64,000 bases of DNA from Thermohalobaculum sp963721105 (GCA_963721105.1 CAVRHY010000011.1:806001-870000), one strand, 5' to 3'; shown: positions 8,069-16,206, numbered from the stretch's first letter. Notes: a model not told the origin generated them from the sequence alone. Made by a program: numbers and translations.

Positions 8069-9057
8069 GCCGGCTGGCCGCCGTCACGGGGGGCACGGGG
8101 TTTCTGGGCCGGCACGTCACCGCGGCCCTGGCGGCGGCCGGATGGCGGCTGCGGCTGCTGACGCGCGGCGGCGGGCAGTTGCCGGCAAGGGTCTCTGGCG
8201 GGCCGGGTTCTGCAGAGGCCGTTCTCGGATCGCTTTCCGACCGGGGGGCGCTGGAGGCGCTGGTCGACGGCGCGGACGCGGTCGTCCACCTCGCGGGGCT
8301 CGTCAGGGCGCGCGGACGGGCCGCTTTCATGGCGGCGAACCGCGACGGCACGGCGGCGCTGGCCGCCGCCTGGCGCGCGCGCGCGCCCGGGGCGCGGTTC
8401 GTCGCGCTCTCGTCGATGGCGGCGCGAGAGCCAGCGATATCGGACTACGCCGCCTCGAAGGCGGCCGGCGAGGCCGAGCTGCACGGCCCGGGGGATCACG
8501 GCCCGGGGGATGTCGTCGTGCTGCGCCCCTCGGCCGTCTACGGGCCCGGCGACCGGGCGACGCTGGGCCTGTTCCGCGCCGCCGGCTGGCCGGTGCAGCC
8601 GATGCTGAACGGGCCAGTGGCGCGCGTCGCGCTGATCCACGCAGCCGACGTCGCGGAAGCGGTGCTGGCCGCAGCCGAGGGACGCCTGCCCTGCGGGACA
8701 TGGGAGCTGACCGACGCCCGCCGCGACGGCTATTCCTGGGCCGAGATCGTCGCTGCCGCGGCGCGGGCCGGCGGCCGGGCTGCGCGACCGGTGCGGGTGC
8801 CGGCGGCGGCGCTGCGCCTCGCGGCACTGGGTGGCGAGGCGGCGCGGCTGGCCGGCGCGGCGCCGATGCTGGGCGTCGGCAAGGCGCGCGAGATCCTGCA
8901 TCGCGACTGGGGCTCGCGGGCCGAGGCGCAGCCGCCGGCGACGGCATGGCGCCCGACACGCGACATCGCCTCCGGTTTCGCCGAGACCATTGCATGGTAC
9001 CAGGAAGCTGGCTGGCTCGCACCGACGAGCAGGTCGTGGCTGCGGACAGCAGCATGA
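8065..9057 (+). CDS. cerR: NAD(P)-dependent epimerase/dehydratase, CerR-like ceramide reductase candidate
   Basis: A 330-residue extended short-chain dehydrogenase. It has the Rossmann motif VTGGTGFLGRHV at the N-terminus and the catalytic YAASK motif (about residue 131, SDYAASKAAGEAEL), followed by VVLRPSAVYGPGD. I chose the GTG at 8065 because it overlaps the upstream TGA (GTGA) and places the Rossmann strand at the N-terminus. In Caulobacter the equivalent gene of the ceramide locus (CerR) reduces the 3-keto group of the ceramide intermediate. Transfer of that role is inferred from gene order. The gene sits between the acyl synthetase and a nucleotidyltransferase. No defects are seen. Confidence 0.8.
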   Translation: MSRLAAVTGGTGFLGRHVTAALAAAGWRLRLLTRGGGQLPARVSGGPGSAEAVLGSLSDRGALEALVDGADAVVHLAGLVRARGRAAFMAANRDGTAALAAAWRARAPGARFVALSSMAAREPAISDYAASKAAGEAELHGPGDHGPGDVVVLRPSAVYGPGDRATLGLFRAAGWPVQPMLNGPVARVALIHAADVAEAVLAAAEGRLPCGTWELTDARRDGYSWAEIVAAAARAGGRAARPVRVPAAALRLAALGGEAARLAGAAPMLGVGKAREILHRDWGSRAEAQPPATAWRPTRDIASGFAETIAWYQEAGWLAPTSRSWLRTAA

Positions 9058-9172
9058 GGAATCGGCAACCTGAGTGTCCCGTGTGGCGCTTGGAGCGCTG
9101 TTGCGGATATTTCCGTTCAAAATCAGCGCGGTCAGCCTGCAGGCGCAGTGGATTCCTGGGACTGGAGGCGAT

Positions 9173-9964
9173 GTGACGAACGCTGTGCTGCTTGGCGCCG
9201 GTCAGGGACGCCGGCTTTCACCGCTCACCGACAGCCGGCCGAAGTGCCTGGTCGAGGTAGCAGGGCGGTCGCTGCTGGAATGGCAGTTGCGCGCGCTGGC
9301 AGAGGCCGGCGTCGCCGAGGCGACGGTCGTGACCGGCTTTGGCGCCGCCGCGGTCGAGACGGCCCTGGCCCTGATGGCGCCGCCGATCCCGGTGACGTGC
9401 CTGCACAATCCGTTCTTCGCGGTCGCCGACAACATCGGCAGCTGCTGGGTGGCGCGCGCCCTCTTCGGCGCCGACACGCTGTTGATCAACGGCGACACGC
9501 TGGCCGATCCGCGCATCGTCTCGCGCGTGCTGGCCGAGGCGACGGCGCCGGTCACGGTCACGATCGACCGCAAGGCGGCTTACGACGTCGATGACATGAA
9601 GGTGCAACTGGACGGCAGCCGCCTGCGGCACATCGGCAAGACGATCGCCGATCCGATCGACGGCGAGTCGATCGGCATGCTGCGCTTTCGCGGCACGGGG
9701 GGCGAGCGTTTCTCTGGCGCGCTGGAGGAGGCGCTTCGCGACCCGGCGGCGCTGTCGCGCTGGTATCTCTCGGTCATCGATGCGCTCGCCGGCGAGGGCG
9801 TCGTCGAGACGGTGTCGATCGAGGGGCTGCCCTGGGCCGAGGTCGACTATCCCCACGACCTGGCGATCGCCACCGCCCGCATCGCGGATTTCGAATGGAC
9901 CGACGAATTCAGCGGGGCCGCGGAGCCGGTCCTGGCCGTGCAGGGCAGGGTGACGCGCCGATGA
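9173..9964 (+). CDS. Nucleotidyltransferase (NTP-transferase family) of the ceramide locus
   Basis: A 263-residue protein with the NTP-transferase signature NAVLLGAGQGRRLSPLTDSR and the substrate lysine PKCLVEVAGRSLLEWQL. Metal-binding aspartates are at LINGDTLAD and WAEVDYPHDLAIA. The fold resembles sugar-1-phosphate or phosphocholine cytidylyl/uridylyltransferases such as LicC. The frame is open back to a GTG at 9074, but I prefer the GTG at 9173: GGAGG stands 4 nt upstream and the conserved TNAVLLGAG begins there. The product overlaps the ACP start by 4 nt. It probably activates a headgroup alcohol phosphate for the phosphosphingolipid; the substrate is unknown. Confidence 0.8.
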   Translation: MTNAVLLGAGQGRRLSPLTDSRPKCLVEVAGRSLLEWQLRALAEAGVAEATVVTGFGAAAVETALALMAPPIPVTCLHNPFFAVADNIGSCWVARALFGADTLLINGDTLADPRIVSRVLAEATAPVTVTIDRKAAYDVDDMKVQLDGSRLRHIGKTIADPIDGESIGMLRFRGTGGERFSGALEEALRDPAALSRWYLSVIDALAGEGVVETVSIEGLPWAEVDYPHDLAIATARIADFEWTDEFSGAAEPVLAVQGRVTRR

Positions 9965-10212
9965 CCGAGGATACGATCCAGGGCAGGGTACTGGAGCTTG
10001 TGGCGCAGCATGCGCGAAACGGTATCCGCCCCGTCCCCGACACCGACATCATCGCCGATGCCGGGATGGATTCCGTCGCGGTCATGGATTTCGTCCTCGA
10101 TCTGGAAGAAACCTTCGACATCACGATCCCATTGGATCGCCTGGCCGACATCCGCACCGTCGCGGACATCTCCGGCGAGGTTCGCTCGATCGTCGCCGAA
10201 AGCGCGCAGTAG
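9961..10212 (+). CDS. Acyl carrier protein dedicated to the sphingolipid locus
   Basis: An 83-residue ACP with the phosphopantetheine serine in GMDSVAVMD (Ser38) and the helix-II pattern FVLDLEETFDITIP. The usual DSL is DSV here. The start ATG overlaps the preceding stop (ATGA); the frame continues further upstream but the conserved ACP begins here. Its position between the nucleotidyltransferase and spt, with an acyl-ACP synthetase at the head of the operon, suggests it delivers the acyl group to serine palmitoyltransferase. This mirrors the Caulobacter arrangement. Confidence 0.88.
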   Translation: MTEDTIQGRVLELVAQHARNGIRPVPDTDIIADAGMDSVAVMDFVLDLEETFDITIPLDRLADIRTVADISGEVRSIVAESAQ

Positions 10213-10243
10213 TCGCGCGGGTGAACCAGGAACGGAGCAGGTT

Positions 10244-11566
10244 GTGGTACTGAAGCACAAGATTGCCGCGGTCGACCGGGCATACGGGGCCTTGAAGGCG
10301 CTGGGCCGGGACCCGAGCGAGCTGCATTTCGGCTCCGTGACCTCTCCGACCGAGGCCCGGCTGGACGGACGGCCGGTGACGCTGTTCGGCACCAACAACT
10401 ACCTCGGGCTGACCTTCGATCCCGCCTGCATCGAGGCCGCCGTCACGGCGAGCCGGTCGGAGGGATCGGGCACCACGGGATCGCGCATCGCCAATGGCAG
10501 CTATGGCAGCCACCGGGCGCTGGAGGAGGAGATCGCCGCCTTCTACGGCAAGAAGGGCGCCATCGTGTTCTCGACGGGCTACGTCGCGAACCTCGGCGTC
10601 ATCGCGGCCGTGGCCGGCAAGGGCGACTACCTGCTGATCGACGCCGACAGCCACGCCTCGATCTATGATGGCTGCCGGATGAGCGAGGCGCAGAGCATCC
10701 GCTTTCGCCACAACGACCCGGAAAACCTGGCGCGCCGGCTGGCCCGGCTGAGGGACGACCCGGGCGACAAGCTGGTGATCGTCGAGGGCATCTACTCGAT
10801 GCTGGGCGACACGGCGCCGCTGGCCGAGTTCGCCGCCGTGACGCGCGAGGCCGGCGAGGGCGTCTACCTGCTGGTCGACGAGGCGCACTCGCTGGGCGTC
10901 CTGGGGGCAAACGGCCGTGGCCAGTGCGAGGCGGAGGGGGTCGAGGCCGACTGCGACTTCATCGTCGGCACCTTCTCGAAGAGTGTCGGGACGACGGGCG
11001 GGTTCTGCGTCTCGGATGTCGAGGGCTTCGACCGGCTGCGCATGCTGTCGCGGCCGTACATGTTCACCGCCTCGATGACGCCGGGCGCGGTTGCGACGGC
11101 GCGCGCCGCCTTCGGCCTGATGGCCGAGCGGCCGGAATTGCGCCGCAAGCTTTGGCGCAACGTCGAGCACCTGTCGGGCGGAGTGCGCGGCATGGGGTTG
11201 GGGACCGGGCCCGTGCCGAGCCCGATCGTCGCCGTCACGCTGCCCGAGCCCGAGATCGCCGTCCGGTTCTGGAACCGGCTGATCGACGAGGGGATCTACA
11301 CGAACATCGCTATCCCGCCGGCGACGCCGAACGGGCTGTCGCTGCTGCGCGTGTCGGTCTCGGCCGCGCACAGCGAGGAGCAGATCGACCGCGCGCTGGA
11401 GGCGATGGCCGCGGTCGGAGTCGAGCTCGGCGTCGTGTCGCCCGCGCCGCGCCGCGCCCCCCGGCCGGCGGCCGAGATGCGCGTCAACGGAGGCCCCCGC
11501 GCCACAGAAGGCGCAGCAGCACGACCGGGGCGGCGAGCCACGGAAGGCGTTTCTCCCAAGGGCTGA
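10244..11566 (+). CDS. spt: Serine palmitoyltransferase (alpha-oxoamine synthase)
   Basis: A 440-residue PLP enzyme of the alpha-oxoamine synthase family. It carries LFGTNNYLGLTFDP, GTTGSRIANGSYGSH, the stacking His in DADSHASIYDG (His137), VDEAHSLGVLG (Asp212, His215) and the PLP lysine in VGTFSKSVGTTGGF (Lys246). It condenses serine with an acyl thioester to give 3-ketosphinganine, the first step of sphingolipid synthesis. I chose the GTG at 10244 with GGAG 6 nt upstream. Residues past about 400 form an unusual Pro/Arg/Ala-rich tail not expected in the family. Its last 83 nt overlap the convergent gene at 11484. KBL (glycine C-acetyltransferase) or BioF is the alternative on sequence alone; the context favours Spt. 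Confidence 0.9.
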   Translation: MVLKHKIAAVDRAYGALKALGRDPSELHFGSVTSPTEARLDGRPVTLFGTNNYLGLTFDPACIEAAVTASRSEGSGTTGSRIANGSYGSHRALEEEIAAFYGKKGAIVFSTGYVANLGVIAAVAGKGDYLLIDADSHASIYDGCRMSEAQSIRFRHNDPENLARRLARLRDDPGDKLVIVEGIYSMLGDTAPLAEFAAVTREAGEGVYLLVDEAHSLGVLGANGRGQCEAEGVEADCDFIVGTFSKSVGTTGGFCVSDVEGFDRLRMLSRPYMFTASMTPGAVATARAAFGLMAERPELRRKLWRNVEHLSGGVRGMGLGTGPVPSPIVAVTLPEPEIAVRFWNRLIDEGIYTNIAIPPATPNGLSLLRVSVSAAHSEEQIDRALEAMAAVGVELGVVSPAPRRAPRPAAEMRVNGGPRATEGAAARPGRRATEGVSPKG

Positions 11567-12563
11567 GCGCCTTCGGCCCGGCGTGGCGCTCGATCTTCGA
11601 GAGCGCATAGGCCGCCCCGCCGCGAAATGTCGCCGCCGCCTTGACCAGCCGCGCGGCGTTCAGCGCGCGGCCGGTGCGGCAGCGACGCCGCCAGGCGCGA
11701 CGGGCGGCGCGGCGCTGGGCCTCCGACACCTGTTCTCGCGGCAGCAGCCGGTCGATTTCGGCGTAAAGCCCGGGCGCTGCCTCGCCGATGGTCGAGGGGC
11801 GGCCGGCACCCTCGGGGCGCAGTTCGGCGGCATAGGTCGCGGCGAACAGTCCGGCCCAGCGCTCCGGCCCGTCCGACAGGCGGTCGGCCCAGTGCGCCGC
11901 GGTGCGCCAGGCGGTGGCGAGGGCATCGACCACTGCCGCCCGCGCGGCCTCGTCGCGGGCGTAGAGCAGCGCCGCGGGCTGCGCGAAGCGCGCCCAGAGC
12001 GTCGTGTCCCAGCTGTCGCGGCGCATTCGGTGGCGAAAGGCGGCGAGCCGCATCACGGCCAGCTTCGCGCCGTCAGCGACGGGCCCGGCCGCCGCCGCGC
12101 CTCCACCGTGCCTCGGCCGAACAGGCAAGTCTCGAGTTCCGTCGCGGTCCTCCGGCCTGGCCGGAGCATCGGCCACGCTGCCGTCCTTGTCCTGCTCGAA
12201 CTCGGCATCTTCCACAGTGGCGGCAGGTCGTTCCCTCCGGCCGGACACTGGCCGAGACGTGGCATGCGAGGGATCGGGGTCCAGCCGCACATGATAGACA
12301 TTCGGCGGCAGCAGCCGGTTGGCCACGGCCCCCGGCCCCGCGCCGTGCCAGGCGCGGTCGCTGTCGGTCAGCGCGTAGAGGTCGGCGAGGCCGCCCGCCG
12401 CCGGGTCGCGCAGCATGTTGCCGTAGAACAGAACCGCCGCGACGCCGGGGCGTGCCGCGACCTGGCGAGCCAGCGCGGCGATCTCTGGCGGCACCGGCCG
12501 GTCGAGCATGCGGGCGATGAGGGCGGGCAGCCCGTCAGCGGCGCCCGGCGACTCCCCGGTCAC
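11484..12563 (-). CDS. Tam41-like cytidylyltransferase candidate of the phosphosphingolipid module
   Basis: A 359-residue protein with a GTG start that overlaps the upstream TGA (TCGTGA). Features recalling mitochondrial Tam41 (phosphatidate cytidylyltransferase) are GVAAVLFYGNMLRD, LADLYALTDSD and PPNVYHV near the N-terminus. Further on is a Lys-to-Trp segment KLAVMRLAAFRHRMRRDSWD followed by TTLWARFAQPAALLY. A Gly/Pro/charged region (about 105-155) looks disordered. It ends in a hydrophobic, basic segment that may touch the membrane. In this locus it could make a CDP-activated ceramide from ceramide phosphate. The family match is by motif spacing only. Its 3' end overlaps spt by 83 nt. Confidence 0.5.
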   Translation of the reverse strand: MTGESPGAADGLPALIARMLDRPVPPEIAALARQVAARPGVAAVLFYGNMLRDPAAGGLADLYALTDSDRAWHGAGPGAVANRLLPPNVYHVRLDPDPSHATSRPVSGRRERPAATVEDAEFEQDKDGSVADAPARPEDRDGTRDLPVRPRHGGGAAAAGPVADGAKLAVMRLAAFRHRMRRDSWDTTLWARFAQPAALLYARDEAARAAVVDALATAWRTAAHWADRLSDGPERWAGLFAATYAAELRPEGAGRPSTIGEAAPGLYAEIDRLLPREQVSEAQRRAARRAWRRRCRTGRALNAARLVKAAATFRGGAAYALSKIERHAGPKALSPWEKRLPWLAAPVVLLRLLWRGGLR

Positions 12564-13378
12564 GACGGGTCGCTCATCCCCTCGATGGCCGCATCGGCGC
12601 GGCGGATGGCTTCCTCGAAGCGCTTCTCGGCGTCGCGGCTGTTCTTCAGCGGGTCGCGGTAGAAGGCCGAGAAGCGGATCAGCGACAGGAAGGCGCGGTT
12701 CATCAGCCGGCCGGACCAGCGCATCGGGCGGTCGAAGTCGAACAGCAGGATCACCCGCTCCTCGTCGGTGTCGTTCCAGACCTCGTGCTCGTAGGTGTCG
12801 TCGAGCACCAGCAGCTCGCCGGGCGCCCAGGGGCGGATCTCGTCGCCGACGCGGATGCGGCACTTCTCGCGCTCGGTCGGCACGATCAGGCCCAGATGGG
12901 CGCGCAGGATGCCCTTGGTGACGCCGCTATGCGCCGGGATGTGATAGCCGGGCGCCAGGATCGACAGCCACGCGACGCGCAGGTTCGGCACGCGCGACAG
13001 CACCTCGGCCGTCACCGGCATCTGCGCGCACTGCGCCTCCAGCCGCTCGCCGAAACCGTAGAGCACGAAGGTCTTCCAGCTCCGCTCCTTGGCGATGCGG
13101 TACTGGTCGGGCGAGATCTCCTCGAAACCCGGAATGGCGTCGCGATAGCGCAGCACGCCGCGCGTCTCGGCCTCGATCTCGCGCCAGCGGGCGCGGACGG
13201 GCTCCAGGTCCGGGAACAGCGCGGGGTCGAGGAACGGCGTGTCCGGCACCAGGCTGGCCCGTGCCTGGTGGCGCGCCATGCGGCGGGTCAGCCGCTTGCC
13301 CCAGCGCTTCACGCGCTTGCGGATGGGGTGGTTCAGCCGCTCCGGGCGCGCCGGACGTGTCTCGTTCATCGCGTTCAT
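12560..13378 (-). CDS. Aspartyl/asparaginyl beta-hydroxylase-family dioxygenase
   Basis: A 272-residue protein. The Fe(II)/2-oxoglutarate core of PF05118 is visible: SILAPGYHIPAHSGVTKGIL, RAHLGLIVP, CRIRVGDEIRPWAPGELLVLDD and YEHEVWNDTDEERVILLFDFDRP. The His/Asp/His set and the Arg are in place. Relatives include LpxO, which hydroxylates lipid A acyl chains. Here it may hydroxylate a ceramide acyl chain, or trim a lipid A chain; this is an inference from context. The N-terminus is basic. ATG at 13378 overlaps the kinase stop (ATGA); a second ATG lies at 13369. The 3' end overlaps the next gene by 4 nt, so the run looks translationally coupled. Confidence 0.85.
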   Translation of the reverse strand: MNAMNETRPARPERLNHPIRKRVKRWGKRLTRRMARHQARASLVPDTPFLDPALFPDLEPVRARWREIEAETRGVLRYRDAIPGFEEISPDQYRIAKERSWKTFVLYGFGERLEAQCAQMPVTAEVLSRVPNLRVAWLSILAPGYHIPAHSGVTKGILRAHLGLIVPTEREKCRIRVGDEIRPWAPGELLVLDDTYEHEVWNDTDEERVILLFDFDRPMRWSGRLMNRAFLSLIRFSAFYRDPLKNSRDAEKRFEEAIRRADAAIEGMSDPS

Positions 13379-14358
13379 GCCGCCTCGTTTACCGCTTCGG
13401 GCCTCGCGATGTCGAGTGCGCCCGCGGGCCACGTCCCCAGCCAGCGCACCGACTCGCCGGCCGTGATCGTGGCTGTCAGGCCGCCGTCGCCCGGGACCGT
13501 CTCGCCGTCCAGGACGATGCCGCCGCTGCCGGGTGCCAGGGTAAGCGAAACGTGGGGGCTGCGGCCCGAGTGATAGCCGCCCCGGCGCATCGCGCCCGTC
13601 GGCCTGCCGATGGCGACCAAGGGCGCGGCCAGAGCCAGCCCGCGCGGCGGGGCGAGGATATCGAGCCACCGAACGGCGCCCTCGCCATCGCCCCAGAATG
13701 GCTGGAGCGGGCCGATCAGCCGGCCGGGCAGCGTTGTGGCGATGCCGATGAAGCGCCGGCCCTCGGCGACCGGGTGGCCGTCGGCCGAGAGCGTGCCGGC
13801 AACGCCCCGGCGCAGCGCCGCCGCCTCGCCGCCGACCAGGGCGCGGCGCAGCGTCGCCAGAACCGCGCCGGCGACCTGCGCGCCGTGGCGGGCGGCGATT
13901 TCCTCGTGACCGATGCGGGTCGCGGTGGCGTAGGCGCCCCAGCCGGCGATGAAGCCGCGCAGCGTGCCGCGGTCGGGAATGTCGATGCGCAGCACGGGCG
14001 CGGGCCGCAGGTGCTGCGAGAGGTCGGCCGGGCGCAGGATGGCAAGGCGCGGCAAATCCTCGGGCCGCAGCGCCCCCATACGGCGGGCGACCAGGTTGGT
14101 GTTGCCGTTCGCCAGCACGGCGACCGGCGGCCAGTCGGGGCCGAAGATCGCGGGAAAGCGCGAGATCGCGTCGCGCACCGTGCCGTCGCCGCCGTCGACC
14201 ACGACCAGATCAACACCTCTGGCATGCAGCCGCGCCAGCGCCTCGGCGCAGTCGCGCGGTCCCGCTGTCTCGGCCAGCACAGCCTCGGCCGGCAGCGCCA
14301 GGGCGGGCCGGCCGAGATTGCCGGTGCTGGCCGGGTTGCGCAGGATGCCGAGGCGCAT
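13375..14358 (-). CDS. Diacylglycerol-kinase-family lipid kinase, candidate ceramide kinase
   Basis: A 327-residue member of the DAGK catalytic family, near usual length. It has the nucleotide-binding block VVVDGGDGTVRDAI (GGDGT, about residue 54), VAVLANGNTNLVARRMG and IPDRGTLRGFIAGWGAYA, then a beta-rich C-terminal domain ending in a plausible substrate cleft. A kinase of this family in the Caulobacter ceramide locus makes ceramide phosphate (reported as CpgB, from memory). This is its likely role here. The ATG at 14358 shares its last base with the preceding stop (TGATG). An unrelated lipid substrate cannot be excluded from sequence. Confidence 0.8.
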   Translation of the reverse strand: MRLGILRNPASTGNLGRPALALPAEAVLAETAGPRDCAEALARLHARGVDLVVVDGGDGTVRDAISRFPAIFGPDWPPVAVLANGNTNLVARRMGALRPEDLPRLAILRPADLSQHLRPAPVLRIDIPDRGTLRGFIAGWGAYATATRIGHEEIAARHGAQVAGAVLATLRRALVGGEAAALRRGVAGTLSADGHPVAEGRRFIGIATTLPGRLIGPLQPFWGDGEGAVRWLDILAPPRGLALAAPLVAIGRPTGAMRRGGYHSGRSPHVSLTLAPGSGGIVLDGETVPGDGGLTATITAGESVRWLGTWPAGALDIARPEAVNEAA

Positions 14359-15452
14359 CAGCGCTCGGCCAGCCAGGGGACCAGCGGCCCCCGTCGCGCA
14401 GCGGCGAAGGCCTGTGCAAGGCGGACGGCGTGGATGACCAGGCACAGAACCGTCCAGACGGCGACAGCCACAAGCCCGGCCCGCGGGGCGTTCGCCGCCG
14501 CGGCGAGCGTCAGGATCAGGAGGTTGGGATTGCGCCGCGCCGTGACCAGCCGGAACAGGCTGTCGAAGCGCCGCCAGACGTGCATCTCGATGCCGAAACG
14601 CGCGATGAAGATGCCTTCCTCTACGCGTTGCAGGATGTAGCCGGCGACGATGGCGCCGATGACGAGGCCGCCATCCTGCAACGGCTGGCCGACGGCGGCG
14701 CAGCCGACGGCCCAGGCCCACCACCAGAACGGAGGGTGGAGCAGGTCGATGCCATGATCCAGCGCGTCGCCGAAGCGTGAGCTGGCAAGCGTCACCCGCG
14801 CCAGCTTGCCGTCCACCGTGTCGAGGAACGTCATCGCCCAGGCGAGCGCCAGTCCGGCCGCCCAGGCGCCGTCCCAGAACAGCCAGAAGGCACCCAGCAT
14901 CAGGACGGCGCTGGCCCAGGTCACCTGGTTCGGCGTGATCCGCGCGCGCGCACACCAGCGCGTGACGATCAGGGCGGGCGCGGGCCAGGCGTGCTTTGTC
15001 ACCAGGTCGGTCACACCCTTGTAGGAGGCGTCGAACAACGCCCGCTCGGCCGCCGCCCGGTCGTGGAGGCGCATCACCATCGGGTCGGCGCGCTTGCGCA
15101 GCTTTGCGTCATAGGTCCCGGCCAGGCCGGCGCCGGTCAGGCCACCGGCCGTCGCGCGCCCCTCGGCCACGGCTGCCGCGTCCTGCGCCCCGGCCGGGCC
15201 GCGCATTCCGGCCAGCCGCCCGCAATCGTCGACCAGCAGCGTGCCCGGCTGGGCGTCCGCCAGCGCCCGCAGCACCGAGGAGCCGAACAGGCACCCGCCG
15301 GAGAGCAGGACATCCGCCGTCTCGGGCTGCGCCAGCGGGATGCCCAGCCGGTCGAGCTGGCGCTGGAGCCGGGCGCAGCCGTCCAGACCGAACGGCGCAA
15401 TTCCGCTGCCGTCCAGGATGCAGGCGGTGATGCGCGGCGTCTCGTGTGTCAT
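14358..15452 (-). CDS. CDP-alcohol phosphatidyltransferase with N-terminal nucleotidyltransferase-like domain
   Basis: A 364-residue protein in two parts. Residues about 1-110 resemble a degenerate nucleotidyltransferase-like domain (ITACILDGSGIAP, then TLLVDDCGRLAG). From about 150 on it is a multispan CDP-OH-P transferase with the complete signature D-x2-DG-x2-AR-x8-G-x3-D-x3-D, seen as DTVDGKLAR and FGDALDHGID. The architecture recalls inositol-phosphate IPCT/DIPPS fusions. It would join an alcohol phosphate and a CDP-activated partner at the inner membrane. In this locus it is probably the headgroup-forming step of a phosphosphingolipid. It is the first gene of the four-gene minus-strand run. 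Confidence 0.85.
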   Translation of the reverse strand: MTHETPRITACILDGSGIAPFGLDGCARLQRQLDRLGIPLAQPETADVLLSGGCLFGSSVLRALADAQPGTLLVDDCGRLAGMRGPAGAQDAAAVAEGRATAGGLTGAGLAGTYDAKLRKRADPMVMRLHDRAAAERALFDASYKGVTDLVTKHAWPAPALIVTRWCARARITPNQVTWASAVLMLGAFWLFWDGAWAAGLALAWAMTFLDTVDGKLARVTLASSRFGDALDHGIDLLHPPFWWWAWAVGCAAVGQPLQDGGLVIGAIVAGYILQRVEEGIFIARFGIEMHVWRRFDSLFRLVTARRNPNLLILTLAAAANAPRAGLVAVAVWTVLCLVIHAVRLAQAFAAARRGPLVPWLAER

Positions 15453-15768
15453 TCCGGTGTCCGTTCCCGAGGTCGGCCGTCCTTAGAGCAAGAAGCGGCC
15501 CGGGTGAACTGCCGTGCCCCGACCGGAGCGCCACACTCGACCGGCGGAGGGGAGGGAGGGGATTGAGGTTCGGAAGGGATACGGCGGTCCGGGCACGGCG
15601 GCGGGGGATTATCCGCATTGGCACCCGGCGCGCCGCGCGACCAGCCCGACAGCCGGGCGTGGATCGCCGGCGAACGTCAAGCGACGAAACCGCACCGGGA
15701 CCGGGCGGGGCTTGCGGCGCGCCGCCGGAACCTTACTGTTCCGACAGGAAACAGCAGGACGGCCACGC
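15453..15768. other. Divergent intergenic region between the two later sphingolipid units
   Basis: These 316 nt separate the CDP-alcohol transferase (-) and the HIT gene (+). I see no convincing gene in it. Its clearest features are the dyad at 15726-15743 and, on the plus strand, TTGCGG (15712-15717) 16 nt before TACTGT (15734-15739), a plausible promoter for the HIT-permease-bcerS unit. No near-consensus minus-strand promoter was evident. Confidence 0.5.
15726..15743. promoter_or_regulatory. Perfect dyad CGGAAC-N6-GTTCCG upstream of the HIT gene
   Basis: CGGAAC (15726-15731) and GTTCCG (15738-15743) are exact inverted repeats around CTTACT. It lies 25 nt upstream of the HIT start codon. 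Its right part CCTTACTGTTCCG is identical to 6262-6274, upstream of the acyl synthetase-spt operon. CGGACCTTACT recurs at 42174-42184, before the aminotransferase gene. It may be an operator or a shared promoter element. Confidence 0.4.
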
Positions 15769-16200
15769 ATGAACGAGACATTCGCCAAGTTCGGCTGGCC
15801 AGAGACGCGTATCGCCGAGACCGAGCACTGGGGCATCATGCTGCGCCCCGAGCAGCCGACGCTGGGCGCGCTGGTGCTGGGCTGCAAGCTGCCGGTGACC
15901 GCGTTCGGCGACGTCGGCACCGCGGGCATGGCGGACCTGGCCACCGCCACGGCCGGGGTCGAAGCGATGCTGAAGGCCGCCATCGCCTACGAAAAAGTAA
16001 ATTACCTCATGCTGATGATGGTCGATTCGGACGTCCATTTTCACGTGCTGCCGCGCTATTCCGGCGAGCGCGAGGCCGTTGGCATCGCTTTGCCGGACCC
16101 CGGCTGGCCGGGGCCGCCCCGGCTGGCAGACGCCCGCAAGCTGACGCCAGCCGAGATCGCGGCGATGGTCCGCCATCTCGCGGCACACTGGACAAGCTGA
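15769..16200 (+). CDS. HIT-family protein in the sphingolipid locus
   Basis: A 143-residue histidine-triad-like protein. The triad region reads MMVDSDVHFHVLPRYSG: the usual first His of H-x-H-x-H is Asp, while HFH and the loop are kept. Such proteins bind nucleotides and many hydrolyse nucleoside phosphoesters or phosphoramidates; the Asp substitution may reduce or alter activity. I chose the ATG at 15769, with AGGAC 8 nt upstream; the frame is open well before it. It heads the unit leading to the permease pair and bcerS. A role in cleaving a nucleotide-activated headgroup is conjecture. Confidence 0.75.
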   Translation: MNETFAKFGWPETRIAETEHWGIMLRPEQPTLGALVLGCKLPVTAFGDVGTAGMADLATATAGVEAMLKAAIAYEKVNYLMLMMVDSDVHFHVLPRYSGEREAVGIALPDPGWPGPPRLADARKLTPAEIAAMVRHLAAHWTS

Positions 16201-16206
16201 GGCGTG

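Noticed and set aside
9074..9172. N-terminal extension of the first nucleotidyltransferase from GTG 9074
   Set aside because: The 33 extra residues show no conserved pattern, while GTG 9173 has GGAGG upstream and starts the conserved domain.
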